The notes beneath the pieces are model-generated. The model had not been told where the DNA came from. It saw nothing but the letters and a program-made list of their open reading frames with translations, and ran no database searches. From the NCBI GenBank assembly GCA_015075375.1, contig JABTUM010000003.1, positions 186,001 to 250,000 on the forward strand: a stretch of DNA of 64,000 nt. The letters run 5' to 3'. Each line of letters begins with the position of its first letter. Within the stretch, counting starts at the first letter, position 1. Shown here in pieces: positions 20,043-30,237 of the stretch. This stretch comes from Planctomycetota bacterium. Lineage in GTDB: Bacteria > Planctomycetota > SZUA-567 > H5-PLA8. The position numbers and the translations under genes were made by a program.

Positions 20043-22436
20043 ATGCAATCGGATAGGTTTAAATTATGCGTGCTGTTAGTCACCTGCCTCTGCCTCGGAG
20101 TTGGATTTGGTGCACGCGGGGCTGAGCGGACCTCAGAAGCAGCGGAACTCATTCGCGCCACGAATACACGTGGGGGGTTGGCGCTGCACATCGGCGCCCC
20201 CGACATGACCTTCGGGCGCGCCCTAGCCGCCGGAAGTGCACTCTATGTCCAAGTCCTCCAGCCAAACATTAAGCTCGCCATCGCTTGGGGATTGGAGGTT
20301 GCCAAGCCCGATTTCGCCGATCGCGAGAAACTTGGGCTGCGCGCCGCCGCCTTCGACCCGGAGCACTACAGCACGAATCTCTTCAACCTGATTATTGTTG
20401 AGGATCTTGCGGCCTTGGGAAAGGCCAATGCCTCCGACCTAAACCGAATCCTTGTTCCCCAAGGCTGCGTATTATTCCGCACCGCACCTAAGGACTTCGC
20501 CACCGACGCAGCGGGGCTTGGCATGCAAGCGTTCTCGGCCGGAATCTATGGCTCGGCATTTCGCAAGCCGGCGCTCCCTCCACCGGAGTGGAAGCCTTGC
20601 GACATGCTCAAATGGAAAGCAGGTCCGGGTGGTTTGGGAGAAGTTGCCGAGATAGAGTTCAAGGATGGCATGCTTTCCTATGCCGACCGAATGGAAAACG
20701 AAGGCGATCTTGCCGTAAACACCGGCCTGAGAATCGTCCGCGACGCCTACAACGGCCGCACTATCAGCCGGGAACCGCTGGGGGCGCCTCTTCCCGACTG
20801 GTATCCTCAGAGGGTCGCTAGCAAATTGGCTGGATTAAAGCCGGCACCATCTAAAGCATGGGAGGAGCGTGGACAAGGTGGCGGCTGGAAGGCCGTGAAA
20901 GAGCGAAACGACGGCAAACTCGATTTGCCATTCTTCGGCGGGCATTGTTTTCCACCGGTACAGCTAGGCAAATACGTCCTGTATCATTACAACATTTGGG
21001 TCGATACTCAGACTAACCAACGTTTCTACCCGCAGTTCGCGCACCCCGCCTGCCAGATTGGCCATGTGCCCTACCATGGGATGATTTACAATTTTCCATG
21101 CCCTAAGCCTGCATTTATAAGCGGCGAACTCGCACTGGTTCCAGCCGACATCGTTTTCGATCACGAATCCGGGGGGCAGATCCTTCAGACCATCGGAGCC
21201 GCGCCAAAACCGGAGCCAGTTGGCATTGGCGAATGGACGATGTTTCGAGCCGATGTCTTGCGGCGCAATGTATGTGGTGCCGTTCTTGGGGACAATCCGG
21301 TAAAGGTATGGGAGACGCAGGTCGGCCTGGGAACCGCTCCCTATGGCATCATGTGCGGGGAGCGCACCGGCCTGACGCAGGCGGTGACTGGATACGGTTT
21401 GGTTTTCGTAGCCGACATGGATTCTGAGCGTATTGTGGCCCTTAATGCCGCAGACGGCAAACCGATCTGGACTTTTCATGTCGGAAGCCGTGTCGACTAT
21501 CCGCCAACCATCCATAACGGACTATGCCTTTTCGCCGCCCGCGACGGTTGGGTCTACAGCCTTGACGCTAAAACCGGCGCCCTAGTGTGGCGCCTGCTTG
21601 TACCTGCACGCGAACGCTATATCGGCTGGCATGAAAAGCTGGGCAGCCTTTGGCCTTGTCGCGGTGATGTCCTGATTCATGAAGGCATTGGCTACGCCGC
21701 CGCAGGTATCTCCACTTCCCTACAGGGCGGAGTCCGCGTCGTGGCCTTTAGGCCCGAGACAGGTGAAGTCCTATGGCGCCAGTGCTACCACGAAGAGCAA
21801 ACCGATTTTGGTGGCTTCTCGGCCGACCTGTTGCATGGGATTCGTGGTCGCGACGGCGGCCCCTTGCTGACAATGAGCGACCGCATCATCGACGCAGTAA
21901 GCGGCAAGTTGGGCGGCGGGGGCGGACGCGGTGCCTACATTCGCGATGTCTATCTCGAGGTCGGTAATAGCCTTTCGCGTACCATGGCCGACCTCGGCGG
22001 TTTCCTGATGGGAGACCATCGATTGCGTGGACGCATCGTCGCCAGCAGCGACGACCTCAGCGTCTCCCACAACGTTGCTTGGGGCGGCGTGTCGTGGGAG
22101 TCCTATAGAGACGGCCGAACAAAGCAGAAAGAGACGGTAGCGATGAGCCTGTCCGGCAAGAAAGATGCGCAGGCGAAAGAGCCGCTTTGGAAGATTGATA
22201 ATACCGAACTTGTCGCCGACGACATCGTCATCACCCCTCAGCGCGTCTACGTAATCGGGCACTACCAGCGAGTCAAAAAGGGAGCGGAGATCTGGGTGCT
22301 TTCGCGCGAGGAAGGGAAGGTCGTCACCACCGTATCGGTAGACGGCTACCCCGCATTCATGGGCGCCTCCGCCGCCGGAAAGCGGCTCTTCGTGGCAACG
22401 CGCGATGGCAAGTTGATCTGTTACGAGAACAGATAA
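20043..22436 (+). CDS. exported PQQ-like beta-propeller protein with degenerate methyltransferase-like N-terminus (shorter paralog)
   Basis: A 797-residue exported protein. A signal peptide (FKLCVLLVTCLCLGVGFGAR) is followed by a Rossmann-like region (GGLALHIGAPDM ... LFNLIIVEDLAALGK), where related fused methyltransferases have a GCGDG-type SAM loop. The C-terminal half has PQQ-type propeller blades such as VADMDSERIVALNAADGKPIW and FAARDGWVYSLDAKTGALVW. The ATG at 20043 is preceded by AGGAG at 5 nt; an upstream in-frame ATG at 20019 overlaps the regulator stop but has no such site and would bury the signal peptide. It is a paralog of the next gene but lacks about 170 residues of its middle propeller part. 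No enzymatic activity is evident. Confidence 0.85.
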   Translation: MQSDRFKLCVLLVTCLCLGVGFGARGAERTSEAAELIRATNTRGGLALHIGAPDMTFGRALAAGSALYVQVLQPNIKLAIAWGLEVAKPDFADREKLGLRAAAFDPEHYSTNLFNLIIVEDLAALGKANASDLNRILVPQGCVLFRTAPKDFATDAAGLGMQAFSAGIYGSAFRKPALPPPEWKPCDMLKWKAGPGGLGEVAEIEFKDGMLSYADRMENEGDLAVNTGLRIVRDAYNGRTISREPLGAPLPDWYPQRVASKLAGLKPAPSKAWEERGQGGGWKAVKERNDGKLDLPFFGGHCFPPVQLGKYVLYHYNIWVDTQTNQRFYPQFAHPACQIGHVPYHGMIYNFPCPKPAFISGELALVPADIVFDHESGGQILQTIGAAPKPEPVGIGEWTMFRADVLRRNVCGAVLGDNPVKVWETQVGLGTAPYGIMCGERTGLTQAVTGYGLVFVADMDSERIVALNAADGKPIWTFHVGSRVDYPPTIHNGLCLFAARDGWVYSLDAKTGALVWRLLVPARERYIGWHEKLGSLWPCRGDVLIHEGIGYAAAGISTSLQGGVRVVAFRPETGEVLWRQCYHEEQTDFGGFSADLLHGIRGRDGGPLLTMSDRIIDAVSGKLGGGGGRGAYIRDVYLEVGNSLSRTMADLGGFLMGDHRLRGRIVASSDDLSVSHNVAWGGVSWESYRDGRTKQKETVAMSLSGKKDAQAKEPLWKIDNTELVADDIVITPQRVYVIGHYQRVKKGAEIWVLSREEGKVVTTVSVDGYPAFMGASAAGKRLFVATRDGKLICYENR

Positions 22437-22452
22437 ATACAGGGGAATCTCG

Positions 22453-25362
22453 ATGCTTCGGACATCCGTGATCGTCGCAACTCTCTTTTTTTCCTCAGCA
22501 TCGGCTTATCCGGCTTGGGCCGGCGAAGCCGACACAGACGGGCCTCTTGGTAAGATCGGTAGCACAGGCGGGCTAGCCTTGGTTGTTGGCGCAAAGGATA
22601 CCAATTTCGCGCAAGCCCTCGTTTTAAAAAGCGCGTACTACGTACAGATCCTGCAGCCGGAAGTGAAGCTCGCCATGCAGTGGGGAGAGGCAATCTCAAA
22701 AGCCGAATTTGCCAGCCGCGAGAAGCTTGGTGTTCGAGATGCCGCCTTCGATGCCGAGCATTACGGCTCGAATTTGTTCAATTTAGTCGTGGTGGAAGAC
22801 GTGGCGGCGCTGGGTCAGGCTAAGCTGTCCGACTTGATCCGAATCCTGACGCCCAATGGCGTTTTGGCGTTTCGCCAGGTTTCTGCGCCAATCGAATCGG
22901 AAGCACAAGCTCGGAAGTGGAAAGCAGAAGCGTTCGCCGGATATGCGGCTGTGTACCGTAAGCCAATCGAGGCGTATGAGTGGAAGCCCGCCGATGCCCT
23001 GAAGTGGCGAGCGGGGATGCGCGCGCACATGGCCTATGGCATCTGTGGTCCGACACACGGCGCGGGTCGCTTTTATTACCGAGAGGGCCTCGAGTCCAAG
23101 GGAGGCTGGCCGAATGACACTTCCCAACTGGTCGCGCGCGATGCCTACAATGGCCGAGTGCTGTGGATGAAGCAGGAGCAAGTTCCGTTTTCGGCATGGC
23201 GCGCGAGCCAGTTCGCGCGCGAGGAGTGGTCGCTCGCGGCGGACGAAACCGGACGACTCTTCGCGGTAACCATCGACGGAAAACTGGTCTGTTTAGACGG
23301 AGCCACCGGAGAGCAGCGCTTCGTACTCATAGAAAAGGGCGCCGTTCCCAACTACGTCCGAACCTGGAAGGACAAGTATGTCCTTTACGGCGGATCGATT
23401 TTCTCCGCCGTGGACGGAAAGCTTCTTTGGAAGACTTCGGGTAAGTACCTCAGGCTCCACGAAGATATGCTGCTGGAGAGCGATGGCGCCGTCCTTCGCA
23501 TACGTAAGCTCGAAGACGGCACCGAAGTACTGAAGGCTGACATGTCTTGGCGCGCCGATCGCATCAAAAACGGCATAGCGCTCCACCACATGGGCAGCCA
23601 CATTCTCGTGACCGAGGGCGGGCGCTGGGAACGGCCCTATGTGGTGACGGCGCTGAATCCGGCCACGGGCGCAAAAGTCTGGTCGCAAGAGCTAGGAGGC
23701 ATCTTTGCACTGCCGGCGCAAGGTAAAGGCGTCGAGACCTTTGCCGGCGATGTCAGCTACACCAAATTGGGTGAGAAGGTGCTCGTTTACACCTGTACGC
23801 CCTATTTCCACGAGAAGGGCGAGAAACAAAAGGAAGTCCACTTCACTAAGATAGATTTGGCAAGCGGCAAAGTCGAACAGGAAGATTACGGCCCCAAGGG
23901 CAAGCTCTTTGGCAGCACCTGTAACAACGGTAGTGCCCGGCGATTGGGGGATTACCTCTACTACTGGCACAATGTCTGGCTGAAACTAGAAACTTTCGAC
24001 CGCCAGTTCCCCTTCCTGGTGCACCCCAACTGCTTTCTGCCCTCGCCGGCGGCCTACGGCATGATTTACAACGCGCCGGGTCGGAAAGGCGGAAGCATTC
24101 AGGGCATCACCGCCATCGGACCGACCGACATCACGTTCGACCAGGAACCCGGGGGCAAGATCCTGGTGCGATACGCGCCGGCGCCTGCCGGCGGCGAGCC
24201 CACCGCGCCCACGGACTGGCCTACTTTTAGAGGCACCAACGCCCGCGGAAACGCAACCGCCACAGATCTAGGCGCCAAGCTCGAGAAAGCCTGGGACGTC
24301 CAGGTGAGCCTGGGTGGCAAGACCCACGGACAGATGTACGGCGAGCGTACGGGGCTCACCCAGGCAACGGTGGCGTACGGAATCGCGTACGTCGCGGACA
24401 TCGACGCCCAGCGCGTCGTGGCCCTCGATGTGAAGGACGGCAAACAACGCTGGGTCCATCACCTCGGGAGCCGGGCCGACTTCCCGCCGACGCTCTATAA
24501 GGGCCTCTGTCTAGTGGCCACCAAGGACGGTTTCGTGCATGCGCTAGATGCCAAAACCGGCGCGCCGGTCTACAAACTGCTGATCGCACCGCGCGAACGC
24601 TACATCGGCGGGCAAGAGAAGATCGAGAGTCTCTGGCCGACGGCCGCCGATGTGATGGTCGGTCAGGACGGCGTGGCTCGGGCCAGCGCCGGGTTCGCTT
24701 CGACCATCCACGGCGGCAACCGCGAGGTGGCCTTTCGGCCGGAAACCGGCGAAGTCGTTGAGGCTAAGGTAAACTTCGAAGAGTTCTCCGATACGGGATA
24801 CCCGGGGCCGAAGAACCACACCAACATTTACACCGAGCCTTTGGCCGGCGGCCGACGTTTGGCCAGCCGCGCCATAGACGACATGCTGGGCTATGGAAAC
24901 AGCATCTCGCGCACCAACGAAGACCGAGCGCACGAACATTTCACCGATCCGGGAACCGTCAAAGGTGCTACCAGCCCCCGAGCAGGCGGCAGGGTCATTG
25001 CCTTCGACGAAGCGCTTTGCGTCGCGCAATTCATGACCTACGGCGGACAGTCCTGGGCCACCAAGAATCCGCTGCATCTCGTTGCCGTCGACAAAGATCC
25101 CAAGCAGCCGATGTGGAAGTCCGAGCCCATCGAATTGGTGGCCGACGATATCCTGCTGACCCCCAAGTACGCTTTCTGCGTGGGGCACTATCGCCGCGTG
25201 GAAGGTCAGCCCGAAATCTGGATCATCGCCCGCGAAGACGGCAAAGTCGTTGGCAAGACACCCGTTAGCGGATTTCCGGCATTCTTTGGAATGTCTGCTT
25301 CGGAGAACCGAGTTTTCGTCAGCACACGAGAAGGCAAGCTGATTTGCTACGAAGCGAAGTGA
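22453..25362 (+). CDS. exported PQQ-like beta-propeller protein with degenerate methyltransferase-like N-terminus (longer paralog)
   Basis: A 969-residue exported protein paralogous to the preceding one. After the signal peptide (ending in AYPAWAGEA) comes the same Rossmann-like block, TGGLALVVGAKDTNF to NLFNLVVVEDVAALGQ, whose glycine loop is altered from the GCGDG type seen in SAM-dependent enzymes. It is followed by a long propeller with blades such as LFAVTIDGKLVCLDGATGEQ, YVADIDAQRVVALDVKDGKQ and LVATKDGFVHALDAKTGAPV. A ribosome binding site AGGGGAA precedes the ATG 16 bp after the upstream gene. Such fusions are common in Planctomycetota and relatives, but their function is unknown. Confidence 0.87.
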   Translation: MLRTSVIVATLFFSSASAYPAWAGEADTDGPLGKIGSTGGLALVVGAKDTNFAQALVLKSAYYVQILQPEVKLAMQWGEAISKAEFASREKLGVRDAAFDAEHYGSNLFNLVVVEDVAALGQAKLSDLIRILTPNGVLAFRQVSAPIESEAQARKWKAEAFAGYAAVYRKPIEAYEWKPADALKWRAGMRAHMAYGICGPTHGAGRFYYREGLESKGGWPNDTSQLVARDAYNGRVLWMKQEQVPFSAWRASQFAREEWSLAADETGRLFAVTIDGKLVCLDGATGEQRFVLIEKGAVPNYVRTWKDKYVLYGGSIFSAVDGKLLWKTSGKYLRLHEDMLLESDGAVLRIRKLEDGTEVLKADMSWRADRIKNGIALHHMGSHILVTEGGRWERPYVVTALNPATGAKVWSQELGGIFALPAQGKGVETFAGDVSYTKLGEKVLVYTCTPYFHEKGEKQKEVHFTKIDLASGKVEQEDYGPKGKLFGSTCNNGSARRLGDYLYYWHNVWLKLETFDRQFPFLVHPNCFLPSPAAYGMIYNAPGRKGGSIQGITAIGPTDITFDQEPGGKILVRYAPAPAGGEPTAPTDWPTFRGTNARGNATATDLGAKLEKAWDVQVSLGGKTHGQMYGERTGLTQATVAYGIAYVADIDAQRVVALDVKDGKQRWVHHLGSRADFPPTLYKGLCLVATKDGFVHALDAKTGAPVYKLLIAPRERYIGGQEKIESLWPTAADVMVGQDGVARASAGFASTIHGGNREVAFRPETGEVVEAKVNFEEFSDTGYPGPKNHTNIYTEPLAGGRRLASRAIDDMLGYGNSISRTNEDRAHEHFTDPGTVKGATSPRAGGRVIAFDEALCVAQFMTYGGQSWATKNPLHLVAVDKDPKQPMWKSEPIELVADDILLTPKYAFCVGHYRRVEGQPEIWIIAREDGKVVGKTPVSGFPAFFGMSASENRVFVSTREGKLICYEAK

Positions 25363-25381
25363 ACTCAAGGAGCGCAGGCTC

Positions 25382-27949
25382 ATGCGAACACAAATGGCTT
25401 TGCTGGCCGTCCTATTCGTGGCAACCGGAATGGCCCACGCCGAAGAGTTGCGATGGGTAAAGGAACCTCAATTAATTTCGGATGCCGCATCCAAGAGTTG
25501 GCGCATCTCCTTCGAACTGAGCCGGATGGCCGATGTAGAAGTAGCCATCGTAGACTCCGCACAAAAGCAAGTCCTCCGGCACCTGGCCGCAGGCGTCTTG
25601 GGACCGGCAGCCCCCGCCCCCTTCGCGGCGAACTCAGCAGCTCAGGAGCTTATTTGGGACGGCAAGGACGATTACGGTCAGCCGGTCGCAATTGCCGCCA
25701 AGCTTCACGTTCGCGTGCGCGCAGGCATGAGTGTAGGCTTGAAGCGAATCGTAGGCGGCGATCCGTATGCCTACTATTCGAAGGAAATGGGCCAAGGCGA
25801 CCATGCCGCTTGGCGCGTGACCGGGCTGGAGGCCAAACCGGACGGTAGCGTGTACGTGCTGGGCAACGCCAACAACTACGGACCTCCGGCGCTTCGCCGC
25901 TACAACGCAAAAGGCGACTATCAGAGCACCGTCTACCCGCCCCCCGCAGGGAAGCCTTTGGAAGAAGTACAAGGTTGGGGCGTTTACGTTCGGGAAGATG
26001 GAACGTATTCGCCGCAGTACAACGACCTGGCTTCTCCGGCGTTATCCAAAACGCTGATCTGCGGTACGCGAGGGCGCATCGCCGATTTGATACCGTCGTC
26101 CGATCCGGACTCGCTCCTGCTTGAATACGAATACAAGCTGATGCGAATTCGCACCGATGGCTCCCTTCCCGCGAGCCCCATGCTTGCCGAGCCCCTCGTC
26201 ACCGAGCCATCTCTGTTTCAACCTAAGGGGGGGTCGCGTGTGGTGGGACCGTTACAGATGGCCCTTTCGCCCGATCGGAAGCACGCGTACCTGAGCGGCG
26301 TGTTCGCGGCCACGGTCGAACGAACCAGCCGAACGGGCGCAGAAACGACGGGCGATTGGCGCGACGGACAAGTTTACAAGATCGACTTGGCCACACGGAA
26401 AGCGAGCGTGTTCTTCGCACTTCCGGAAAATGAAGTGATCGGCGATCTGGGTAAACGAGGGGCATCGCCGATTGCCGACTTCAAGTACGGCACCTACGCG
26501 GCCCTCCAAGGCGTGGCCGTGGACGCCGAAGGCCGGGTCTTTATCTGCGATCGGCAAAATAAGCGGGTGCTGATATTGGGTTCCGACGGGAAAACGATCC
26601 GCGAGATTCCGGTGGAGTATCCCGATGCAATTGGCGTACATCCAAAATCAAAGACGCTTTACGTTACGACGAGAAAGGGCCACTTTCACGGCGCAGGCTC
26701 CCTGTCGCTCTTGAAGTTCGGCGATTGGAGCAAGGACGAAGCTCCGGCGGCCACTATTCCGCTGTGCCCAGTGCATCATTTCGATCAAGCCACGCGTTTG
26801 GCCGTGACCGAACAGAATGGCGAAGTGTACGTCTGGATTGCTTACACGGCGCTGCCCGTCCGCGTTTTCAAGGACACGGGCGCCGGTCTTGACCTGGTAA
26901 AAGATTTTTACGAAGCGGGACCACAGCGCGCACTGGACTTACAACACTTCGTCGTGGATCCCAAAACGGAAACGGTCTACTTCACCGACGGCTTTAACAA
27001 CTGCTTCCGAATTTCGGATTGGAATCAGCCGAAGTTCGAACGCTGTATGGTGGACGAAAAAAGCAACCTGCGCGCGTTAAGCTTGTCCGTAGATGCGCGC
27101 AATCGCTACCTGTATGCGCATGCAGATCGGCAACCGGTAGCGCGTTACAAACTGGATGGCGCTTATCTCACCCCTGCTCCTGTAGAAGGATCGACGGAGA
27201 ATGCGTTCACACCCAAGCTGACCAACGACTGGCGCATCGGACTGGGCATGGGCGACCGAGGCATCGCCGTCGGTCCGGACGGCAGCTTGGCCACCATGAA
27301 TGCCGAAGGCACCGCCGCGGATTACGGAGGTTATCTGCGCTTCTTCAGCGCCAACGAAAAGAAGGCGCCGTGGGAAGGCCTCGCATTCAAGACGTTCGAA
27401 AAGGTACGCGCTGCTGGCGTGCGCTTCGATGCCAAGGGGAACTTATACGTTGGCAAAACCGATGCGAAGCCCGAAAAGCCGCCCTCTGGTTTCGAGAAGG
27501 ACTCGACCTTCGCTCAATGCATGGGACGCATTTACCGATATGCCCCAACCGGATCGCTGGAAAGCGGCAACTTGTTTCCCACGGAACCGTCCGGCCCTGC
27601 GCAAGTATACGATATTCACTACGGTTCGATCAGTCCCCAGTTCACTCGCGTTCCTTGGTTCGGCGTCGACGGCTACGGCCGGATTTACTACCCCACCTCG
27701 CTGCTGCCTCAGGTTTCGGTGATCGACTTTTCCGGGAATGCGATTCTGAAATTCGGCACATACGGAAACCGAGATTCAATGGGCGGCCTTGAAGGCGATT
27801 TGGTTCCGACCAAAGGTATTCCCTTGGCATGGCCCAATTGCGTAGACGCCACCGACGACTACATATACGTGAGCGACATTGTGAATATCCGGTTGCTTCA
27901 ACTCGAGAAGAAATTCGAACTCTCGAAAAGCGCTTCCGGATCGCCCTGA
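25382..27949 (+). CDS. exported NHL/six-bladed propeller protein with FlgD-like Ig domain
   Basis: An 855-residue exported protein. The signal peptide (MRTQMALLAVLFVATGMAHA) is followed by an Ig-like domain of the FlgD type (VEVAIVDSAQKQVLRHLAAG, ending ELIWDGKDDYGQPV). The rest resembles NHL or TolB-like propeller blades, for example GVAVDAEGRVFICDRQNKRV and HFVVDPKTETVYFTDGFNN, ending with the DATDDYIYVSDIVNIRLLQL blade. An AAGGAG ribosome binding site lies before the ATG, 19 bp after the second PQQ-like gene. Together with its neighbours it suggests a periplasmic or surface complex of propeller proteins, perhaps for polymer binding. No catalytic motif is visible. Confidence 0.82.
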   Translation: MRTQMALLAVLFVATGMAHAEELRWVKEPQLISDAASKSWRISFELSRMADVEVAIVDSAQKQVLRHLAAGVLGPAAPAPFAANSAAQELIWDGKDDYGQPVAIAAKLHVRVRAGMSVGLKRIVGGDPYAYYSKEMGQGDHAAWRVTGLEAKPDGSVYVLGNANNYGPPALRRYNAKGDYQSTVYPPPAGKPLEEVQGWGVYVREDGTYSPQYNDLASPALSKTLICGTRGRIADLIPSSDPDSLLLEYEYKLMRIRTDGSLPASPMLAEPLVTEPSLFQPKGGSRVVGPLQMALSPDRKHAYLSGVFAATVERTSRTGAETTGDWRDGQVYKIDLATRKASVFFALPENEVIGDLGKRGASPIADFKYGTYAALQGVAVDAEGRVFICDRQNKRVLILGSDGKTIREIPVEYPDAIGVHPKSKTLYVTTRKGHFHGAGSLSLLKFGDWSKDEAPAATIPLCPVHHFDQATRLAVTEQNGEVYVWIAYTALPVRVFKDTGAGLDLVKDFYEAGPQRALDLQHFVVDPKTETVYFTDGFNNCFRISDWNQPKFERCMVDEKSNLRALSLSVDARNRYLYAHADRQPVARYKLDGAYLTPAPVEGSTENAFTPKLTNDWRIGLGMGDRGIAVGPDGSLATMNAEGTAADYGGYLRFFSANEKKAPWEGLAFKTFEKVRAAGVRFDAKGNLYVGKTDAKPEKPPSGFEKDSTFAQCMGRIYRYAPTGSLESGNLFPTEPSGPAQVYDIHYGSISPQFTRVPWFGVDGYGRIYYPTSLLPQVSVIDFSGNAILKFGTYGNRDSMGGLEGDLVPTKGIPLAWPNCVDATDDYIYVSDIVNIRLLQLEKKFELSKSASGSP

Positions 27950-27992
27950 TGGTTAGCATTTCGAACCTCAATCCCGAACGGTGCAAACACCC

Positions 27993-30221
27993 ATGAATCA
28001 AGAAACGTACGATGTATTCGACAGCGAGCTCACTCGACAGGCCGCTCGCGGCATGTTGGGCGCCTTCTCAAAGCGTCGGCTGAAGGCCGCTGATGAGGCG
28101 GACGCAGAAGCTTGGTCAAAGGTAAGATCTGCAAAGGACTGGAAAGCGTTTATTGAGCCGCGATTACAGGCCTTGCGCGAATCGCTAGGCGTACCCACCG
28201 CCGGGGCGAGTCCCATGGATGTGAGCGTTACTCGAACCCTTACGGGAGAAGGCTATGTGCTCCGCTGCCTGACTTATACCTCCCAGGAAGGTGACCCGGT
28301 TACCGCGCATTTATACGTGCCTGACCCGTTACCCCCATCGGCGCCGTGTATTTTGATTTGTCACAGCCACCACCAGCCGAAACATCAGCGCGAACTCCAG
28401 GAAATGGGCATGACATGGGCGCGCGCCGGTTGTTACGTTCTGGTTCCGGACCTGATCGGATACGGCGAGCGGCTGCATACCCCCTACCCTGGACGGCAAT
28501 CCTATTTCTTCCGGTATGATTTGGGCATGCAGTTCGCGCTTTGCGGAGAGAGCCTGATCGGAAGGTACGTATGGGATCTGCAGCGCGGCGTGGATGTGCT
28601 GCTGGCTCAAGATCACGCCGATCCCGCGCGCGTCATCCTGCTAGGCGCGGTGGCCGGCGGGGGCGATCCCGCGGCGGTGACGGCGGCGCTGGACTCGCGG
28701 ATCACCTGCGTGGTCCCGTTCAATTTCGGCGGCCCTCAACCGGAAACGGTCGTCGACGATGCGGGGGCTGCCGCCAGCTTCCGATACACCGGAAGCGGTG
28801 GTTGGGAATCGACGCGCAATTTACGCCTCAGCGCGCGAAAGGGCTTTTTGCCTTGGACCATCGTCGGCGCTGCCGTGCCGCGAGCCTTGGTGTACGCGCA
28901 CGAATTTGAATGGCACGCAGATCTCGATCCGGTTTGGGCGCGCCTTCGAGACGTCTACAAATGGCACGGAGTTTCCGACCGCTTGGGCAGCCTAAAGGGT
29001 ACCGGGCGCGTAACGCAGCGCCCACCGGAAGCCACACATTGCAATCAGATCGGCGCTTTTCACCGTGCGCAGTTGTATCCGCTCCTCGAGCGCTGGTTCG
29101 GGATGACGCCGCCGTTGTCGGAATACACGGCGGTACGAGAACCGGAAGAGTTGAATGTCCTGCCCGAAAGCTCGAATCGCATGCCCGCGCAGTTCCAGGC
29201 TCGGGCGCGAGCCGAGGCGAGGATTTCGGAATCAAGCCAAGCATTAGCGGCATGCGAAGGCGATGCTCGACGGAGCCACCTGCGCGAGCGTTACACGCAA
29301 GTGCTTGGATTACCCGAACACGGAATGCCTGTATTGCGCCAGGCTCCTGCCGCCACTTGGCGCGGCAGCACACCGGTGGAGCGCTTAATCGTGGAGACCG
29401 AGCCGGGTATTGAAGTTCCGCTGCTGCTGCTGCGTCCACGCGAAGCCACCGGCGGTCCGCTGGTGGTAGCCTTCGCGCAAGAAGGAAAAGCACGGATCCT
29501 GCGGGAGCGCGGCGGCTCAGTCGCCCACTTGCTTGAGCGCGGCGCGACCGTCTGCTTGCCCGATCTGCGCGGCTTCGGGGAAACAGCGCCGGATGAAGAC
29601 CGAAGCTGGTACGGTCCGGCCACGAAACATGCGTCGAGCGAACTTATGCTGGGCCGTACCCAGCTGGGCAACCGCTTGTTCGATCTGCGTGCGGTGCTGA
29701 TGGCGTTGCGTGCCCAGAAAGTCGCTGAATGTAATGCCGTGATCCTTTGGGGCGATTCGTTTGCTCGTTTGAATCCGCCTGATTTTGAAAGCCCGCCGCA
29801 TCGAGGTGGAACCCGCAGTCCCGATACACAGGGTCCGCCCATACCACCGGCTGCCATCGGAGAGCCCGGTGCAGGTTTCCTTGCTTTGCTGGCTGCACTG
29901 TTCGAACCCCAGGTTCGCGCGGTCCACGCCACTCGAACGTTGACAAGTTGGCTGGATACTCTTCGCACGCCTTTTGTTCACTTGCCTTTCGATGCGATCG
30001 TGCCCGGCATCGTCCACGCAGGCGATGTGCCCGACTTAGTCGCCGCCTTGGCGCCAAGTGAAGTTTATTTCGAGGGCCCCATAGATGGACGAAATCTGCT
30101 TCTGAACCCAACAGACGCAAAGGCGCGGTTGGCAAACAGCGGAGCGACTGCGCAGGTACTTCCCGATTTAGCCGGCCCCAACCTGACCGCATGGTTTGCA
30201 TCCAAAGACATGCCAACCTAA
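27993..30221 (+). CDS. tandem alpha/beta hydrolase (acetyl xylan esterase-like), first nucleophile lost
   Basis: A 742-residue protein with two alpha/beta hydrolase units. The first half has ILICHSHHQPKH and the oxyanion region (VLVPDLIGYGE), but its nucleophile elbow reads GAVAG at 218-222, with Val220 where Ser is expected. The second half has PLVVAFAQEGK, LPDLRGFGE and an elbow GDSFA with Ser589, then GIVHAGDVPDLVAALAPSEV, the usual closing part of the acetyl xylan esterase or prolyl-oligopeptidase-like family. No signal peptide is present, so it is probably cytoplasmic, unlike its upstream neighbours. It is the last gene of the regulator operon (43-bp gap). A sugar-ester hydrolase role is likely but inferred. 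Confidence 0.75.
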   Translation: MNQETYDVFDSELTRQAARGMLGAFSKRRLKAADEADAEAWSKVRSAKDWKAFIEPRLQALRESLGVPTAGASPMDVSVTRTLTGEGYVLRCLTYTSQEGDPVTAHLYVPDPLPPSAPCILICHSHHQPKHQRELQEMGMTWARAGCYVLVPDLIGYGERLHTPYPGRQSYFFRYDLGMQFALCGESLIGRYVWDLQRGVDVLLAQDHADPARVILLGAVAGGGDPAAVTAALDSRITCVVPFNFGGPQPETVVDDAGAAASFRYTGSGGWESTRNLRLSARKGFLPWTIVGAAVPRALVYAHEFEWHADLDPVWARLRDVYKWHGVSDRLGSLKGTGRVTQRPPEATHCNQIGAFHRAQLYPLLERWFGMTPPLSEYTAVREPEELNVLPESSNRMPAQFQARARAEARISESSQALAACEGDARRSHLRERYTQVLGLPEHGMPVLRQAPAATWRGSTPVERLIVETEPGIEVPLLLLRPREATGGPLVVAFAQEGKARILRERGGSVAHLLERGATVCLPDLRGFGETAPDEDRSWYGPATKHASSELMLGRTQLGNRLFDLRAVLMALRAQKVAECNAVILWGDSFARLNPPDFESPPHRGGTRSPDTQGPPIPPAAIGEPGAGFLALLAALFEPQVRAVHATRTLTSWLDTLRTPFVHLPFDAIVPGIVHAGDVPDLVAALAPSEVYFEGPIDGRNLLLNPTDAKARLANSGATAQVLPDLAGPNLTAWFASKDMPT

Positions 30222-30237
30222 CAGCCCGGTAAAAAAG

